The translations under genes and the position numbers were made by a program. A stretch of 64,000 nucleotides of DNA from Duganella rivi (lineage in GTDB: Bacteria; Pseudomonadota; Gammaproteobacteria; Burkholderiales; Burkholderiaceae_D). Location: positions 310,001 to 374,000 of the forward strand of contig NZ_WWCK01000005.1 in NCBI RefSeq assembly GCF_009857435.1. Direction: 5' to 3'. Below the pieces are notes generated by a model, which saw nothing but the letters and a program-made list of their open reading frames with translations, ran no database searches and had not been told where the DNA came from. Every line of letters starts with the position of its first letter. Within the stretch, counting starts at the first letter, position 1. Below are positions 1-8,573 of the stretch, in pieces.

Positions 1-67
1 TCTCGCTCGGCATCGGCGGGACGAACACCTGCCCGCCGCCAGGCGTATCGATAGTGGTACTAGCCAT
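1..67 (-). CDS. Start of an EmrB/DHA2-type MFS efflux permease (partial)
   Basis: Only the first 22 codons are in the window, beginning MASTTIDTPGGGQVFVPP; the rest runs off the left edge. An AAGGAG ribosome site sits just upstream of the ATG whose complement ends at base 67. The gene begins 15 bases after the stop of the EmrA-like adaptor, so the two form one operon. In such operons the next gene is normally the 14-helix DHA2 permease that works with the adaptor and an outer-membrane channel to expel hydrophobic compounds. That identity is inferred from position, because no membrane segment is visible in these few residues. Confidence 0.6.
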   Translation of the reverse strand, partial: MASTTIDTPGGGQVFVPPMPSE

Positions 68-82
68 GAGAGGCTCCTTGGA

Positions 83-1198
83 TTAGTGAGCTTCTTTCTG
101 GTTGATCGCTACTTCAGCGATCGCCGACATGCCCGGCACCAGACGGCCACTGAGAGCCTTCACATCTTCCGGCTTGAAGGTCACCTTGACCGGCACGCGC
201 TGTACGATCTTGGTGAAGTTACCGGTGGCGTTATCGGCCGGCAGCAGCGCGAATTGCGCGCCCGATGCTGGCGAGAAGCTGTCCACTTTGCCGATCAGTT
301 CTTTGCCTGGAATCGCGTCGATGGTCACTTTCACTTCCTGGCCAACCTTCATGTCCGCCAATTGGGTCTCTTTGAAGTTAGCAGTCAGCCACACGTTTTC
401 TTGCACGATGGCGGTCAGCTGCTGGCCCGGCTGCACGCGCTGGCCCACTTCAATGGTGCGCTTGCCGATACGGCCCGACACTGGCGCCAGAATCTTGTTG
501 TAAGCCAGTTGCTGCTTGGCGTCCTTCAGTTGCACTTGCAGTACCGAGATCTGCGCATTCAGCACATCGCGCGCCGACTTGGCCGAAGCGATTTGCGCCT
601 TGGCGGCGGCAGCGCTGTCCTTGCGGGCCGCGACATCGGCGGTGGCGCTGGCGCGGGTGGCGACGGCAGCATCGAGTTCCGCTTTCGACACGGCTTTCAT
701 CTGGCTGTTATACAGCTGGCCGAAACGCTCGGCGTCCTGCTTGGCGCGCACCAGTTGCGCTTCCGACTGCGCTACCTGGGCGGTGGCGGCGCTGGCTTGT
801 GCCTGCACTTGCGCGATTTGCGCGTCGGCCTGCGATACCTGCTGCTGGGCCGAGGCGATCTGCGCTTGAATCTGCTCTACTTTCACGCCTTGATCAAAAG
901 GATCCAGCTCGGCGATCACATCGCCTTCTTTTACCAGCTGGTTATCGTCGATCAGCACCTTGGTCACCACGCCGGCGATGCGGGTCGACACCGGGTGTAC
1001 GTGACCGGCCACGTAGGCATTCTCGGTCTCAACGTAGAAATGGCTGCGATACCACATGCGGCCGCCAGCGGCCAAGGCGGCCAACGCGATAACAGCAGCC
1101 ACCACCAGAACACGGCGGTTCGGCGGCTGAGCTGGAGCCGCTGGAGCGGCGACTGGGGCAGGAGGCACGGCGCTGAGTTTTTGTTCTTGCGTGGACAT
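83..1198 (-). CDS. emrA: HlyD/EmrA-family periplasmic adaptor of a multidrug efflux pump
   Basis: This 371-residue membrane-fusion protein would bridge an inner-membrane MFS pump to an outer-membrane channel. A Pro/Ala-rich cytoplasmic tail is followed by one transmembrane helix near residues 29-47, a first half-lipoyl segment (ENAYVAGHVHPVSTRIAG), an Ala/Gln-rich coiled-coil hairpin of about 110 residues, the second half-lipoyl segment (ILAPVSGRIGKR) and a beta-barrel domain. The stretch DNATGNFTKIVQRVPVKV near the C terminus is characteristic of EmrA/VceA adaptors. The start at 1198 was chosen because CTGGAG lies just upstream; an in-frame start further up (1249) would overlap the operator region. 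It is divergent from the TetR gene at 1329 and followed by the permease gene. Confidence 0.93.
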   Translation of the reverse strand: MSTQEQKLSAVPPAPVAAPAAPAQPPNRRVLVVAAVIALAALAAGGRMWYRSHFYVETENAYVAGHVHPVSTRIAGVVTKVLIDDNQLVKEGDVIAELDPFDQGVKVEQIQAQIASAQQQVSQADAQIAQVQAQASAATAQVAQSEAQLVRAKQDAERFGQLYNSQMKAVSKAELDAAVATRASATADVAARKDSAAAAKAQIASAKSARDVLNAQISVLQVQLKDAKQQLAYNKILAPVSGRIGKRTIEVGQRVQPGQQLTAIVQENVWLTANFKETQLADMKVGQEVKVTIDAIPGKELIGKVDSFSPASGAQFALLPADNATGNFTKIVQRVPVKVTFKPEDVKALSGRLVPGMSAIAEVAINQKEAH

Positions 1199-1261
1199 GA
1201 ATAGCTCCAGAGAAATGAAATGAGATAGGAGCATTATCGCCAGTTTCATGCCAAAGTCAAG

Positions 1262-1285
1262 AAATGAAACGATTGCATTTCATTT
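1262..1285. promoter_or_regulatory. Probable TetR operator in the emrA/tetR divergent promoter
   Basis: A perfect inverted repeat, AAATGAAA and TTTCATTT, is separated by eight bases (CGATTGCA). The same half-site recurs as AAATGAAA at 1213-1220 and TTTCAT at 1244-1249, so the 130-base divergent region carries a second, looser pair. TetR repressors of efflux pumps usually bind such palindromes over their own and the pump promoter. Binding by the neighbouring TetR protein is inferred. Confidence 0.6.
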
Positions 1286-1328
1286 TTTTTTGGACTAGCA
1301 TACCGGCATTCGTTATCATTCACCCCAA

Positions 1329-2045
1329 ATGAATACCTCCGACCTAACCGAAGCCACTGCATTGGATGAGCAAGATTGCGCAGATGGCAACTACTCTCCC
1401 GATTCGCCGTGCTTTGGTGGCAAGGCCGCCGGCCGCCCGCGCGCTGCCGACAAGGAAGCCCGCCGCGAGGCCCTGCTCCACACGGCAGGCCGCCTATTCC
1501 TGGAAAAAGGCTATAGCAAGGTCAGTCTTGAAATGATCGCGCGCGAAGCCCACGTGGCGGTGCGCACCATCTACGTGAAATTCGGCGGCAAGGCCGGCCT
1601 GTTGAACGCCGTGATTGCGGATGGCCGCGCGCGCTTCTTCGGCAGCATGGAGAGCATGGAAACCGATACGCGTCCGATGGAAGTGATCCTCGGCGACTTC
1701 TCGCTGCGCTTCCTCGAACTGGTGTCGATGCCGACCTTCTGCAATCTGCACCGCATGGTGGCGGCAGAAGCGCGCACCACGCCGGAACTGGCCGAGACCT
1801 TTTACCAAGCAGGCCCGCAGCGCACCCGCGATGAATTGAGCCGCTTCTTTGCCCGCCCGGACATCAAAGCCCAATTGCGCAGCGAAGTCCGGCCGGAAGT
1901 GCTGCCGGTGTTCCTCCTCAACTGCATCATGGGCGACCACATGGCGCGCCTGCTGTTCCCGCGCGACGAAGCGCCACCACTGGACGAACTGCGCGCCCGC
2001 GCCGCAGAAGGTCTGGATCTATTCCTGCGCGGAGTGAAACGCTAA
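1329..2045 (+). CDS. TetR/AcrR-family transcriptional repressor
   Basis: The protein is 238 residues. About 45 N-terminal residues of low complexity precede a typical TetR DNA-binding domain: AAGRPRAADKEARREALL, then the helix-turn-helix around VSLEMIAREAHVAVRTIYVKF. The C-terminal part looks like an AcrR-type ligand-binding domain. It is divergent from the EmrAB-type operon with palindromic sites between them, so it is probably the local repressor of that pump, relieved by a pump substrate. The hydrolase gene follows after 5 bases, which suggests co-transcription. The long N-terminal extension could mean the true start is downstream, but no better ribosome site is obvious. Confidence 0.88.
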   Translation: MNTSDLTEATALDEQDCADGNYSPDSPCFGGKAAGRPRAADKEARREALLHTAGRLFLEKGYSKVSLEMIAREAHVAVRTIYVKFGGKAGLLNAVIADGRARFFGSMESMETDTRPMEVILGDFSLRFLELVSMPTFCNLHRMVAAEARTTPELAETFYQAGPQRTRDELSRFFARPDIKAQLRSEVRPEVLPVFLLNCIMGDHMARLLFPRDEAPPLDELRARAAEGLDLFLRGVKR

Positions 2046-2050
2046 ACACC

Positions 2051-2989
2051 ATGAGCAAAATGCGCTGGTTCCTGCTTGCCCTCGTCCTCGCCATAGCCGG
2101 CTTCACCGGCTACTACCACGATCGCAATCCAGAACGGCGCGCGCTCACCACCGAAGTGCGCGAGCATGACGGCTCACCGGGCGCCTACGCCACGCTAAGC
2201 GACGGCGTTACCTACTACGAAGCGGCCGGCCCGGCCGACGGCCGCGTAGCAGTGCTGGTGCACGGCTTCTCGGTGCCCTCCTACATTTGGGATCCCACCT
2301 TTGCCGCCTTGCGCGACGCCGGCTACCGCGTGATCCGCTACGACTTGTTCGGACGCGGCATGTCCGACCGGCCCGACGCCGCTTACGACGGCGCATTCTA
2401 CGACCGCCAGCTCGATGATTTGCTCAAGGCGCTCAAAGTCGAAGGCAAGATTGATTTATTCGGGCTGTCGTTCGGCGGCTACGTCAGCGCGCACTACGCG
2501 TCCACGCATCCGCAGCGCGTGCGCACCTTGAGCCTGGTCGATCCATCCAATAGCGCGCCGACGGTGACGTGGCAGTTCGCCACGCCATGGCTCGGCCCCT
2601 ACCTGTTCCAGACACAGGCCGTGCCGACCATGGCCGACAACCAGGCCAGCGACTTCCTGCATCCCGAACAATTCCCCGGCTGGGCCGAGCGCTATCGTCC
2701 GCAGATGCAGTTCTACGGTTTTGGCCGGGCACTGTATCGCTCGCGTTTAAGCCTGTCGCGTGAAAACTTCGACGCCATCTACGCCAGCATTGCGAAAGCC
2801 GGCACACCGGTGCATCTGATTTGGGGCAAGCAGGATCCGGTGATCCCGGTGGCGCAAGCAGCGCACATCCGCAAGGCCATTCCGTCAACCACCTACACCG
2901 AGATCGACCAATCCGGCCACCTGCCGCAGATGGAGCAAACCGCCCTATTCAACCAGCATATGCTGGCCTACCTGGCGGCCCATCCATGA
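2051..2989 (+). CDS. Alpha/beta-fold hydrolase, membrane-anchored or exported
   Basis: This 312-residue alpha/beta hydrolase has a hydrophobic N-terminal helix (residues about 5-20), so it probably acts in the periplasm or at the membrane. Visible landmarks are the oxyanion-hole motif VLVHGFSVPSYIW, the nucleophile elbow GLSFGG with Ser near residue 140, the acid in WGKQDPVIP and the catalytic histidine in SGHLPQME. The substrate cannot be read from the sequence. The gene starts 5 bases after tetR and its stop overlaps the start of the acetyltransferase (ATGA), so the three form one operon that may belong to the efflux or detoxification response. Confidence 0.85.
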   Translation: MSKMRWFLLALVLAIAGFTGYYHDRNPERRALTTEVREHDGSPGAYATLSDGVTYYEAAGPADGRVAVLVHGFSVPSYIWDPTFAALRDAGYRVIRYDLFGRGMSDRPDAAYDGAFYDRQLDDLLKALKVEGKIDLFGLSFGGYVSAHYASTHPQRVRTLSLVDPSNSAPTVTWQFATPWLGPYLFQTQAVPTMADNQASDFLHPEQFPGWAERYRPQMQFYGFGRALYRSRLSLSRENFDAIYASIAKAGTPVHLIWGKQDPVIPVAQAAHIRKAIPSTTYTEIDQSGHLPQMEQTALFNQHMLAYLAAHP

Positions 2990-3498
2990 ACATCCGCACG
3001 CTGCAAGCAGACGACGTAGAACGCCTGCTGGCGTTTGAACTAGCCAACCGCGCATGGTTCGAGCAGCATGTGGAAGCGCGCGATCCGGCCTTCTACTCGG
3101 AAGCCGGTGTGGCGGCGCATATCGCGGATTATCTGGATAGCTACGCCGCCGGTATTCTGCATCCCTGCGTGCTGACCAACGATGATGGCACGCGCATCAT
3201 CGGCCGCGCCAATCTGCGCCGCATCGACCGCGTGGCCGGCAGCGGCGAAGTCGGTTACCGCATCGCCCATGACGAAGCACGCAAGGGACTGGCCAGCCTC
3301 GCGCTGACGCACTTGCAGCAGTTGGCCCGCGCGCAGTACGGCCTGCATTTTCTCAATGCGTGGATTTCGGATCAGAACGCGGGATCAAAACGCGTGATGG
3401 ATAAATGCGGCTTCACCCGCGACGCGCTGGCGCCGCCGCAGGTGGTACAGGTGCAAGGCGCGGATCACGTCTCACACCTGTTCCAATGCCGCTTGTAG
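2986..3498 (+). CDS. GNAT-family N-acetyltransferase (RimJ/RimL-like)
   Basis: The 170-residue protein begins MNIRTLQADDVERLLAFE, using the ATG that overlaps the stop of the hydrolase. Features of the RimJ/RimL branch of acetyl-CoA-dependent transferases are the acceptor-side segment IIGRANLRRIDR, the pantetheine-binding region YRIAHDEARKGLASLALTHL and the C-terminal NAGSKRVMDKCGFTRDA. Family members acetylate ribosomal proteins or small amines; which applies here is not visible. The four-base overlap indicates translational coupling. Confidence 0.88.
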   Translation: MNIRTLQADDVERLLAFELANRAWFEQHVEARDPAFYSEAGVAAHIADYLDSYAAGILHPCVLTNDDGTRIIGRANLRRIDRVAGSGEVGYRIAHDEARKGLASLALTHLQQLARAQYGLHFLNAWISDQNAGSKRVMDKCGFTRDALAPPQVVQVQGADHVSHLFQCRL

Positions 3499-3504
3499 AC
3501 CTAC

Positions 3505-4164
3505 TTACTTGCCGCGCGCCTGCACGACCAGAGCATCCAGCACCTGCAAGGTAGCAGCGCCCAGTTGCGGACGTGGAATGCCCGGATTGCTGGCGTCCAC
3601 CATGGTCGGATTGGTCAGGTAGCGGCCACCCACGATCATGGTCGGCGTGCTGTTGACCTCATAGGTGGCGGCTACGCGGCCTGCGCCTTTCAAGCGCGTC
3701 ATCACGGCGAACGAGTTGTAGGTGGCGGTGAATTTTTCTTTATCGATGCCGGCTTTCACAGCCCAGTCGATATTGTCTGCATCGCTCTTCAAGCGCTTGC
3801 GCTCAACGTGCCAGGTGTAGAGCAGCTTGGCGTGCAGCTGCTCTTCCAGCTTCATTGCTTCCAGCGTCAGGAACATATGCGCTTCAGGATCGTTCTCGCC
3901 GGTCAGCGGCAAGTGGATGCGGCGGAAGCTGATGTTATCGCCCTGCTTCTTTACCCATTCCAGCATCGCCGGTTCCAGCGCGTAGCACGCCGGGCAGTGA
4001 TACATGAAGAATTCGATCACTTCCACCTTCTTGCCCTGCGCCTGCACTGGCTGCGGGTTCTTCAGGGTGGTGTATTCAGCGCCGTTGCGCGGCGCGGTAG
4101 GCGAGGCAAACGCGGTCGCGGCGCACAGGCCGGCCACCACCAAGGCAATCTTCAACAAACGCAT
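3505..4164 (-). CDS. dsbA: Thiol:disulfide interchange protein DsbA
   Basis: This is a periplasmic oxidase that introduces disulfides into exported proteins and is reoxidised by DsbB. The 219-residue precursor has a signal peptide (MRLLKIALVVAGLCAATAFA) and a thioredoxin fold with active site CPAC at residues 57-60 in EFFMYHCPACYALEP. The cis-proline loop follows as NSTPTMIVGG. The start at 4164 is preferred because GTGAGG lies six bases upstream; GTG 4176 and ATG 4170 are in frame but would place that ribosome site inside the gene. The gene is convergent with the acetyltransferase. Confidence 0.93.
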   Translation of the reverse strand: MRLLKIALVVAGLCAATAFASPTAPRNGAEYTTLKNPQPVQAQGKKVEVIEFFMYHCPACYALEPAMLEWVKKQGDNISFRRIHLPLTGENDPEAHMFLTLEAMKLEEQLHAKLLYTWHVERKRLKSDADNIDWAVKAGIDKEKFTATYNSFAVMTRLKGAGRVAATYEVNSTPTMIVGGRYLTNPTMVDASNPGIPRPQLGAATLQVLDALVVQARGK

Positions 4165-4197
4165 AATCATCCTCACAAGTGCAAAGACAGCAGATTA

Positions 4198-5109
4198 TCA
4201 CTTCTGCGGCGGGCGCGCCTCTAATCCGGCGATGTCCTGCATCAGCGCGATCAAGTGCTTGGCGCCGAGGCCCAGCGGACGGTCATTCAGCCACACCACG
4301 TCCACCCACAACCGCAGCTCATTGCTCATGTGCGCAAAGCCGATGCGCAGCAACTCGCCGCGCTCTAGCAACGGCGCTACTTGGCGCAGCGGCAGATAAG
4401 CCCAGCCCACGCCGGCGCGCACCAGGCTTAACGTCGCCAAGTGGCTATCGGTGCGCCACAGCTTGCGCGAGATGAGCACGCGCTGGTCGGCTTCCTCCAT
4501 GTCGCGGCTGACGATGGCGATCTGGCGCAGGTCGATCAAGTCCTCCAGGCGCACGCCGTCCTTGCGCTCCAGCGCCAGCTTGTGGCGCGGCGAGATCACC
4601 GGCACCAGCACCTCGCTGCCCAGTTCCTGGAAACTCTCGCGGTCATCGACGCGGGTGCGCTCGTAAATCAGCGCCAGTTGCGCCGCGCCTTCGTGCAGCA
4701 TGCGCAGCGCGTCGTCCTGCGGCGCGGACAGCACCTCCACTTCCAGCGATGGGAATTCCTCCGCCAGCCGCGCCAGCGGATCGCTCCACGGCGCCGACAG
4801 CAGCTCCGGCGCAATCGCCAGCGTCAGGCGGCGTTCCAGTCCCTGGTGCAGCGATAGTGCGTGCGCCTGCAAGCGGCGCAACTGGCCGGCCATCTGCCGC
4901 GCCTCTGCCTCCAGCGCGCGCGCCGATTCGGTCGGCTGTACCTCGCGCGAACTGCGCACGAACAGCGTTAGATCCAGCTCCGCCTCCAATTGGGCAATCG
5001 CCATGCTGACCGCCGACGGCACCCGCCCCAGCGCCCGCGCAGCCGCCGAGAAGGAGCCATGATCGAGCACCGCCAGAAAAATCGCAATGTTATCGGATGA
5101 GAAAGCCAT
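4198..5109 (-). CDS. LysR-family regulator divergent from a PACE efflux gene
   Basis: The 303-residue protein has an N-terminal winged helix (SDNIAIFLAVLDHGSFSAAA, then ARALGRVPSAVSMAIAQLEA) and a LysR substrate-binding domain. A second start three codons upstream (5118) is equally possible, as neither has a clear ribosome site. It is divergent from the PACE transporter at 5205 with under 100 bases between them. This is the arrangement of AceR and AceI in Acinetobacter, where the LysR protein activates the chlorhexidine pump. By analogy this protein is probably the activator of the neighbouring pump. Confidence 0.85.
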   Translation of the reverse strand: MAFSSDNIAIFLAVLDHGSFSAAARALGRVPSAVSMAIAQLEAELDLTLFVRSSREVQPTESARALEAEARQMAGQLRRLQAHALSLHQGLERRLTLAIAPELLSAPWSDPLARLAEEFPSLEVEVLSAPQDDALRMLHEGAAQLALIYERTRVDDRESFQELGSEVLVPVISPRHKLALERKDGVRLEDLIDLRQIAIVSRDMEEADQRVLISRKLWRTDSHLATLSLVRAGVGWAYLPLRQVAPLLERGELLRIGFAHMSNELRLWVDVVWLNDRPLGLGAKHLIALMQDIAGLEARPPQK

Positions 5110-5204
5110 GTAGACCATGCTATCAGAAAAACTGAAAGCTGCTGACTTTTGCGTTCAGTAAAACTTCCATATCATGCAGTCCGTTGTTAAGAAAGGAAAT
5201 TCCC

Positions 5205-5624
5205 ATGCAAGGCCTGAAACGCAAAGTCGTCTACGTCACCCTGTTCGAGCTGATTGCGGTCTGCCTGACCAGCGGCATCCTCATTCTCAGCGGCCATGAC
5301 GCGGGCCATGCCGGCGCGGCGGGCGTGGCCTCGTCGCTGATCGCCATCGTTTGGAACTTCGTCTTCAACTTGCTGTTTGAAGCCTGGGAAGCGCGCCAGG
5401 TGACGCGCGGCCGCAACTGGAAACGCCGCGCCGTCCACGCCATCGGCTTTGAAGGCGGCTTGGTGCTGGTGCTGGTGCCGCTGTTCGCATGGTGGCTCAA
5501 GATCACGCTGTGGGAAGCACTGGTGCTGGACATCGGCCTGCTGCTGTTCTTCATGGTCTACACCTATTTGTTCAGCCTCGCCTTCGACCACGTGTTCGGC
5601 CTGCCCGCATCAGCGCAGGGGTAA
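5205..5624 (+). CDS. PACE-family biocide/multidrug efflux transporter (AceI-like)
   Basis: This is a small proton-coupled exporter of cationic biocides such as chlorhexidine. The 139 residues form four transmembrane helices in two tandem repeats, matching the family's usual length. Family motifs are plain: WNFVFNLLFE in helix 2, RAVHAIGFEGGL in helix 3 and VYTYLFSLAFDH in helix 4. In helix 1 the equivalent motif reads RKVVYVTLFE, with tyrosine where AceI has histidine. The start at 5205 follows GAAAGGAAAT; an upstream in-frame ATG (5184) lacks a ribosome site. The divergent LysR gene is the likely regulator. Confidence 0.9.
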   Translation: MQGLKRKVVYVTLFELIAVCLTSGILILSGHDAGHAGAAGVASSLIAIVWNFVFNLLFEAWEARQVTRGRNWKRRAVHAIGFEGGLVLVLVPLFAWWLKITLWEALVLDIGLLLFFMVYTYLFSLAFDHVFGLPASAQG

Positions 5625-5664
5625 GCTACAATCGGCGGCATACCATCCACCGGAGGAATGTCGC

Positions 5665-6963
5665 ATGAAGTTGAAACCGTTCGCGTTTGCAGTGCTGGCC
5701 TTGATGTGTAGTGCCGTGCATGCCGAGGGGCTCTCGCCCACCGAGCAGAAAATCGTCGCTGAGGTGAAGGCGCATTCGGCGCAGGGCCTGGAGCTGCTGG
5801 AACGCTCGGTCAATATCAACAGCGGCACCATGAATCACGACGGTGTGCGCGCGGTCGGCAAGCTGTTTGGCGAGCAGTTCTCGGCGCTGGGCTTTACGAC
5901 TCGATGGTCTGAGATGCCGGCCGCCATGCAGCGCGCCGGCCACTTAATCGCTACGCGCGAGGGCAAGCAAGGCAAGCGCCTATTGCTGATCGGCCATCTC
6001 GATACGGTGTTTGAAAAAGATAGCGCGGTGCAGCTATGGCAACGCAACGGTGATCGCGTGCGCGGACAAGGCGTCAACGATATGAAGGGCGGCGACGTGA
6101 TTATCATCGAAGCGCTGCGCGCCTTGCATCGCATCGGTGCGCTCGATAACACCAGCATCACGGTGGTGTTTAGCGGCGATGAAGAAAACGCCGGTGATCC
6201 AATTGAAGTCTCGCGCGCCGATATGGTGAACGCCGCCAAGCGCAGCGACATCGCCCTCGCCTTCGAGGCTACGGTGCGCAACAAGGATGGCAAGGACACC
6301 GGCACCATCGGCCGCCGCGCTTCGTCGTCGTGGGAGTTGAAGGTGAACGGCAAGCAGGGCCACTCCAGCGGCATTTTCACCGAGAACGCAGGCTACGGTG
6401 CAATCTACGAAGCTGCGCGCATTGTGGATGGCTTCCGCCAGCAGGTGATCGAGCCTGATCTGACCTTCAGCCCTGGGCTGATTATCGGCGGCACCGAGGC
6501 CACCACCAACGCGCTTGGGACGGTTGGGCAAGTTGCGGGCAAGAGCAATGTGATTTCACGCACCGCGACGGTGGAAGGCGATCTGCGCTACCTGAGCTAC
6601 GAACAGCGCGACCGCGCGCACGCGAAAATGAAAGCCATCGTTGCGCAGAATCTGCCGGGCACCAGCGCCAGCATCACCTTCCACGACGCGTATCCGCCGA
6701 TGTCGCCAACGCCCGGCAATCTGGCGGTGCTGAAGGTGTACTCGCAAGCCAGCAAGGACGCAGGCTTGGGCGAAATCCCTGCCCTGCCGCCGGGCCAGCG
6801 CGGCGCAGGCGACGTGCAATTCGTCGCGCCGCTGTTGGATAGCCTGGATGGTCTGGGCGCCACCGGCAACGGCGCTCACTCGCCGGATGAGGACTTGGAG
6901 ATAGCGTCGATCGAACGCGCCACCATCCGCACCGCGATCCTGCTGTATCGCTTGACGCGTTAA
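5665..6963 (+). CDS. Secreted M20-family metallopeptidase (glutamate carboxypeptidase type)
   Basis: The 432-residue precursor has a signal peptide (MKLKPFAFAVLALMCSAVHA) and the M20 dizinc fold. Metal and catalytic motifs are visible: IGHLDTVF, GVNDMKGGDV, the catalytic glutamates in SGDEENAGDP, and GAHSPDEDLE near the end. It most resembles the CPG2-like branch that removes C-terminal glutamate, and it probably acts in the periplasm. GGAGG lies 8 bases before the ATG at 5665. The gene converges on the MFS gene, the two stop codons overlapping by three bases. Confidence 0.9.
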   Translation: MKLKPFAFAVLALMCSAVHAEGLSPTEQKIVAEVKAHSAQGLELLERSVNINSGTMNHDGVRAVGKLFGEQFSALGFTTRWSEMPAAMQRAGHLIATREGKQGKRLLLIGHLDTVFEKDSAVQLWQRNGDRVRGQGVNDMKGGDVIIIEALRALHRIGALDNTSITVVFSGDEENAGDPIEVSRADMVNAAKRSDIALAFEATVRNKDGKDTGTIGRRASSSWELKVNGKQGHSSGIFTENAGYGAIYEAARIVDGFRQQVIEPDLTFSPGLIIGGTEATTNALGTVGQVAGKSNVISRTATVEGDLRYLSYEQRDRAHAKMKAIVAQNLPGTSASITFHDAYPPMSPTPGNLAVLKVYSQASKDAGLGEIPALPPGQRGAGDVQFVAPLLDSLDGLGATGNGAHSPDEDLEIASIERATIRTAILLYRLTR

Positions 6964-8225
6964 TCCCTGCGGCGCGACACGGCCAGCATTAGCGCCGCCG
7001 ACAACGCGAACAGCGCAATCACGAAGTACAGCAGCGCATTGCTCCCAAAGCGCGTCAGCACGCCAGTCAAGGCGGCGCTGACGCCACCGCCCAAAATCCC
7101 CACACTGCTAATGATGCCGATGCCCGCCGCCGATTGGTAGCGCGGCAGCGCTTCGGTGGCCGCCGTCATCAGCAGCGGCGTGGTCGAGGCCACACCGACT
7201 GTCGCTATGCACATGCCGATCAGCGACAGCGCCAACACGCCATCCGCCGCAATCGTCACCACAATGCCGATCACCGCGATCACGACGCTGGCCGCATAAT
7301 GCCAGCGACGCTCGCCGTGCTTGTCCGAGTGACGCGCCATCAGCAGCATACCGATAATGCCGACCAAGTTAGGTAAAGCCGCATACAGGCCAATCAGCAG
7401 CGGATTCTTCACACCCCACGATTGAATCAACGACGGTACCCAGAACACCAGCGCATAGGTCGCGCCTATCATCAGAAAGTTGACCATGGCGTAGCCACAC
7501 ACCGCCCGCGAACGCAGCATCCCCCACAGACGGACCTTGGCCGGGGCTACATCCGGCGACGAGCGCGCCATATCCGCTTGCAGTAACTCGCGTTCGTCGT
7601 CGCTAAGCCAGCGCGCCTGCTCCGGCTTGTCGTCCAAGTGAAAAAATAACACCACGCCTAGCACCAGCGCCGGCATGCCCTGCAACAGGAACATCCACTG
7701 CCATCCCGCCAGTCCACGCCAGCCGTCCAGATAATGCAGAATCGCGCCGCACAGTGGGCCGGCAATCAAACTCGCCGCAACGGTAGAAGTCATGAACAGC
7801 GCCAGCACCTTGCCACGCCGCTCGGCCGGGAACCAGTAAGTCAGGTACAGCACCACGCCGGGAAAGAAGCCCGCCTCGAATACGCCGAGCAAAAAGCGCA
7901 TGATGTAGAACTGCGTCGGCGTCTGCACCAGCATCATGCCCGCCGCCACCGCGCCCCACAGCACCAAGATGCGCAACATGGTCTTGCGCGCGCCGATCTT
8001 CTCCAACAGCAGATTACTCGGCACCTCGCACAGAAAGTAGCCGACAAAGAAAATGCCCGCGCCCAGTCCATACACAGCATCGCTGAACTGCAAGGCCGAC
8101 AGCATCTGCAGCTTGGCGTAGCCGATGTTGACGCGATCCAGATACGCAACCAAATAGGCCAGCATCAGCAAAGGCAGCAGCCGCCAGCTGATTTTTCGAT
8201 AAAGCTTAGTCACACTCTCATTCAT
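6960..8225 (-). CDS. MFS transporter of the anion:cation symporter family
   Basis: The predicted 421-residue inner-membrane carrier has 12 helices. The N-terminal segment RLLPLLMLAYLVAYLDRVNIG and the loop SNLLLEKIGARKTMLR are typical of the ACS family (proton symporters for tartrate, phthalate, hexuronates and other organic acids). The substrate is not evident. Start ATG 8225 is preferred over an in-frame TTG at 8234. It stands alone, convergent with the M20 peptidase and divergent from the antitoxin-like gene, with no local regulator. Confidence 0.88.
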   Translation of the reverse strand: MNESVTKLYRKISWRLLPLLMLAYLVAYLDRVNIGYAKLQMLSALQFSDAVYGLGAGIFFVGYFLCEVPSNLLLEKIGARKTMLRILVLWGAVAAGMMLVQTPTQFYIMRFLLGVFEAGFFPGVVLYLTYWFPAERRGKVLALFMTSTVAASLIAGPLCGAILHYLDGWRGLAGWQWMFLLQGMPALVLGVVLFFHLDDKPEQARWLSDDERELLQADMARSSPDVAPAKVRLWGMLRSRAVCGYAMVNFLMIGATYALVFWVPSLIQSWGVKNPLLIGLYAALPNLVGIIGMLLMARHSDKHGERRWHYAASVVIAVIGIVVTIAADGVLALSLIGMCIATVGVASTTPLLMTAATEALPRYQSAAGIGIISSVGILGGGVSAALTGVLTRFGSNALLYFVIALFALSAALMLAVSRRRD

Positions 8226-8324
8226 GGGCCGCAATGATACCGAAAGACGCAGGCATCACGAGATTAGATCAAACTCCGCCGCAATAGTGAGTGCTACCAT
8301 GGTCAAATCTCAAAGGAGGACACC

Positions 8325-8573
8325 ATGGAAGCCTCTACCACAGTCAACAGCGACGGCAGCGTCACCATCCCCGCAGACATCCGCGAACTCTACGGCATCC
8401 TCGAAGGCGCCGAAATCCATTGCGTGATGAACGGCTACCAATTAGAAATGCGCATCATCGGCACCAAGCTGCCTAAACCTAAAACCAAGCCACTCAGTGG
8501 TTTCGGCATGATCAAAAGCAATCTGCCACCGGTACCAGCTGACTTCGATGTTGCCGAGCTATTCAAGCGATGA
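8325..8573 (+). CDS. SpoVT/AbrB-type antitoxin (VapB/MazE-like)
   Basis: The protein is 82 residues. Its N-terminal half (STTVNSDGSVTIPADIRELY) is an AbrB swapped-hairpin DNA-binding domain. The C-terminal tail (VPADFDVAELFKR) resembles the toxin-binding tail of VapB antitoxins. A very strong ribosome site (AAAGGAGG) precedes the ATG. Its stop overlaps the start of the PIN-domain frame (ATGA), the classical toxin-antitoxin arrangement. The antitoxin looks intact while its toxin partner is truncated. Confidence 0.82.
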   Translation: MEASTTVNSDGSVTIPADIRELYGILEGAEIHCVMNGYQLEMRIIGTKLPKPKTKPLSGFGMIKSNLPPVPADFDVAELFKR

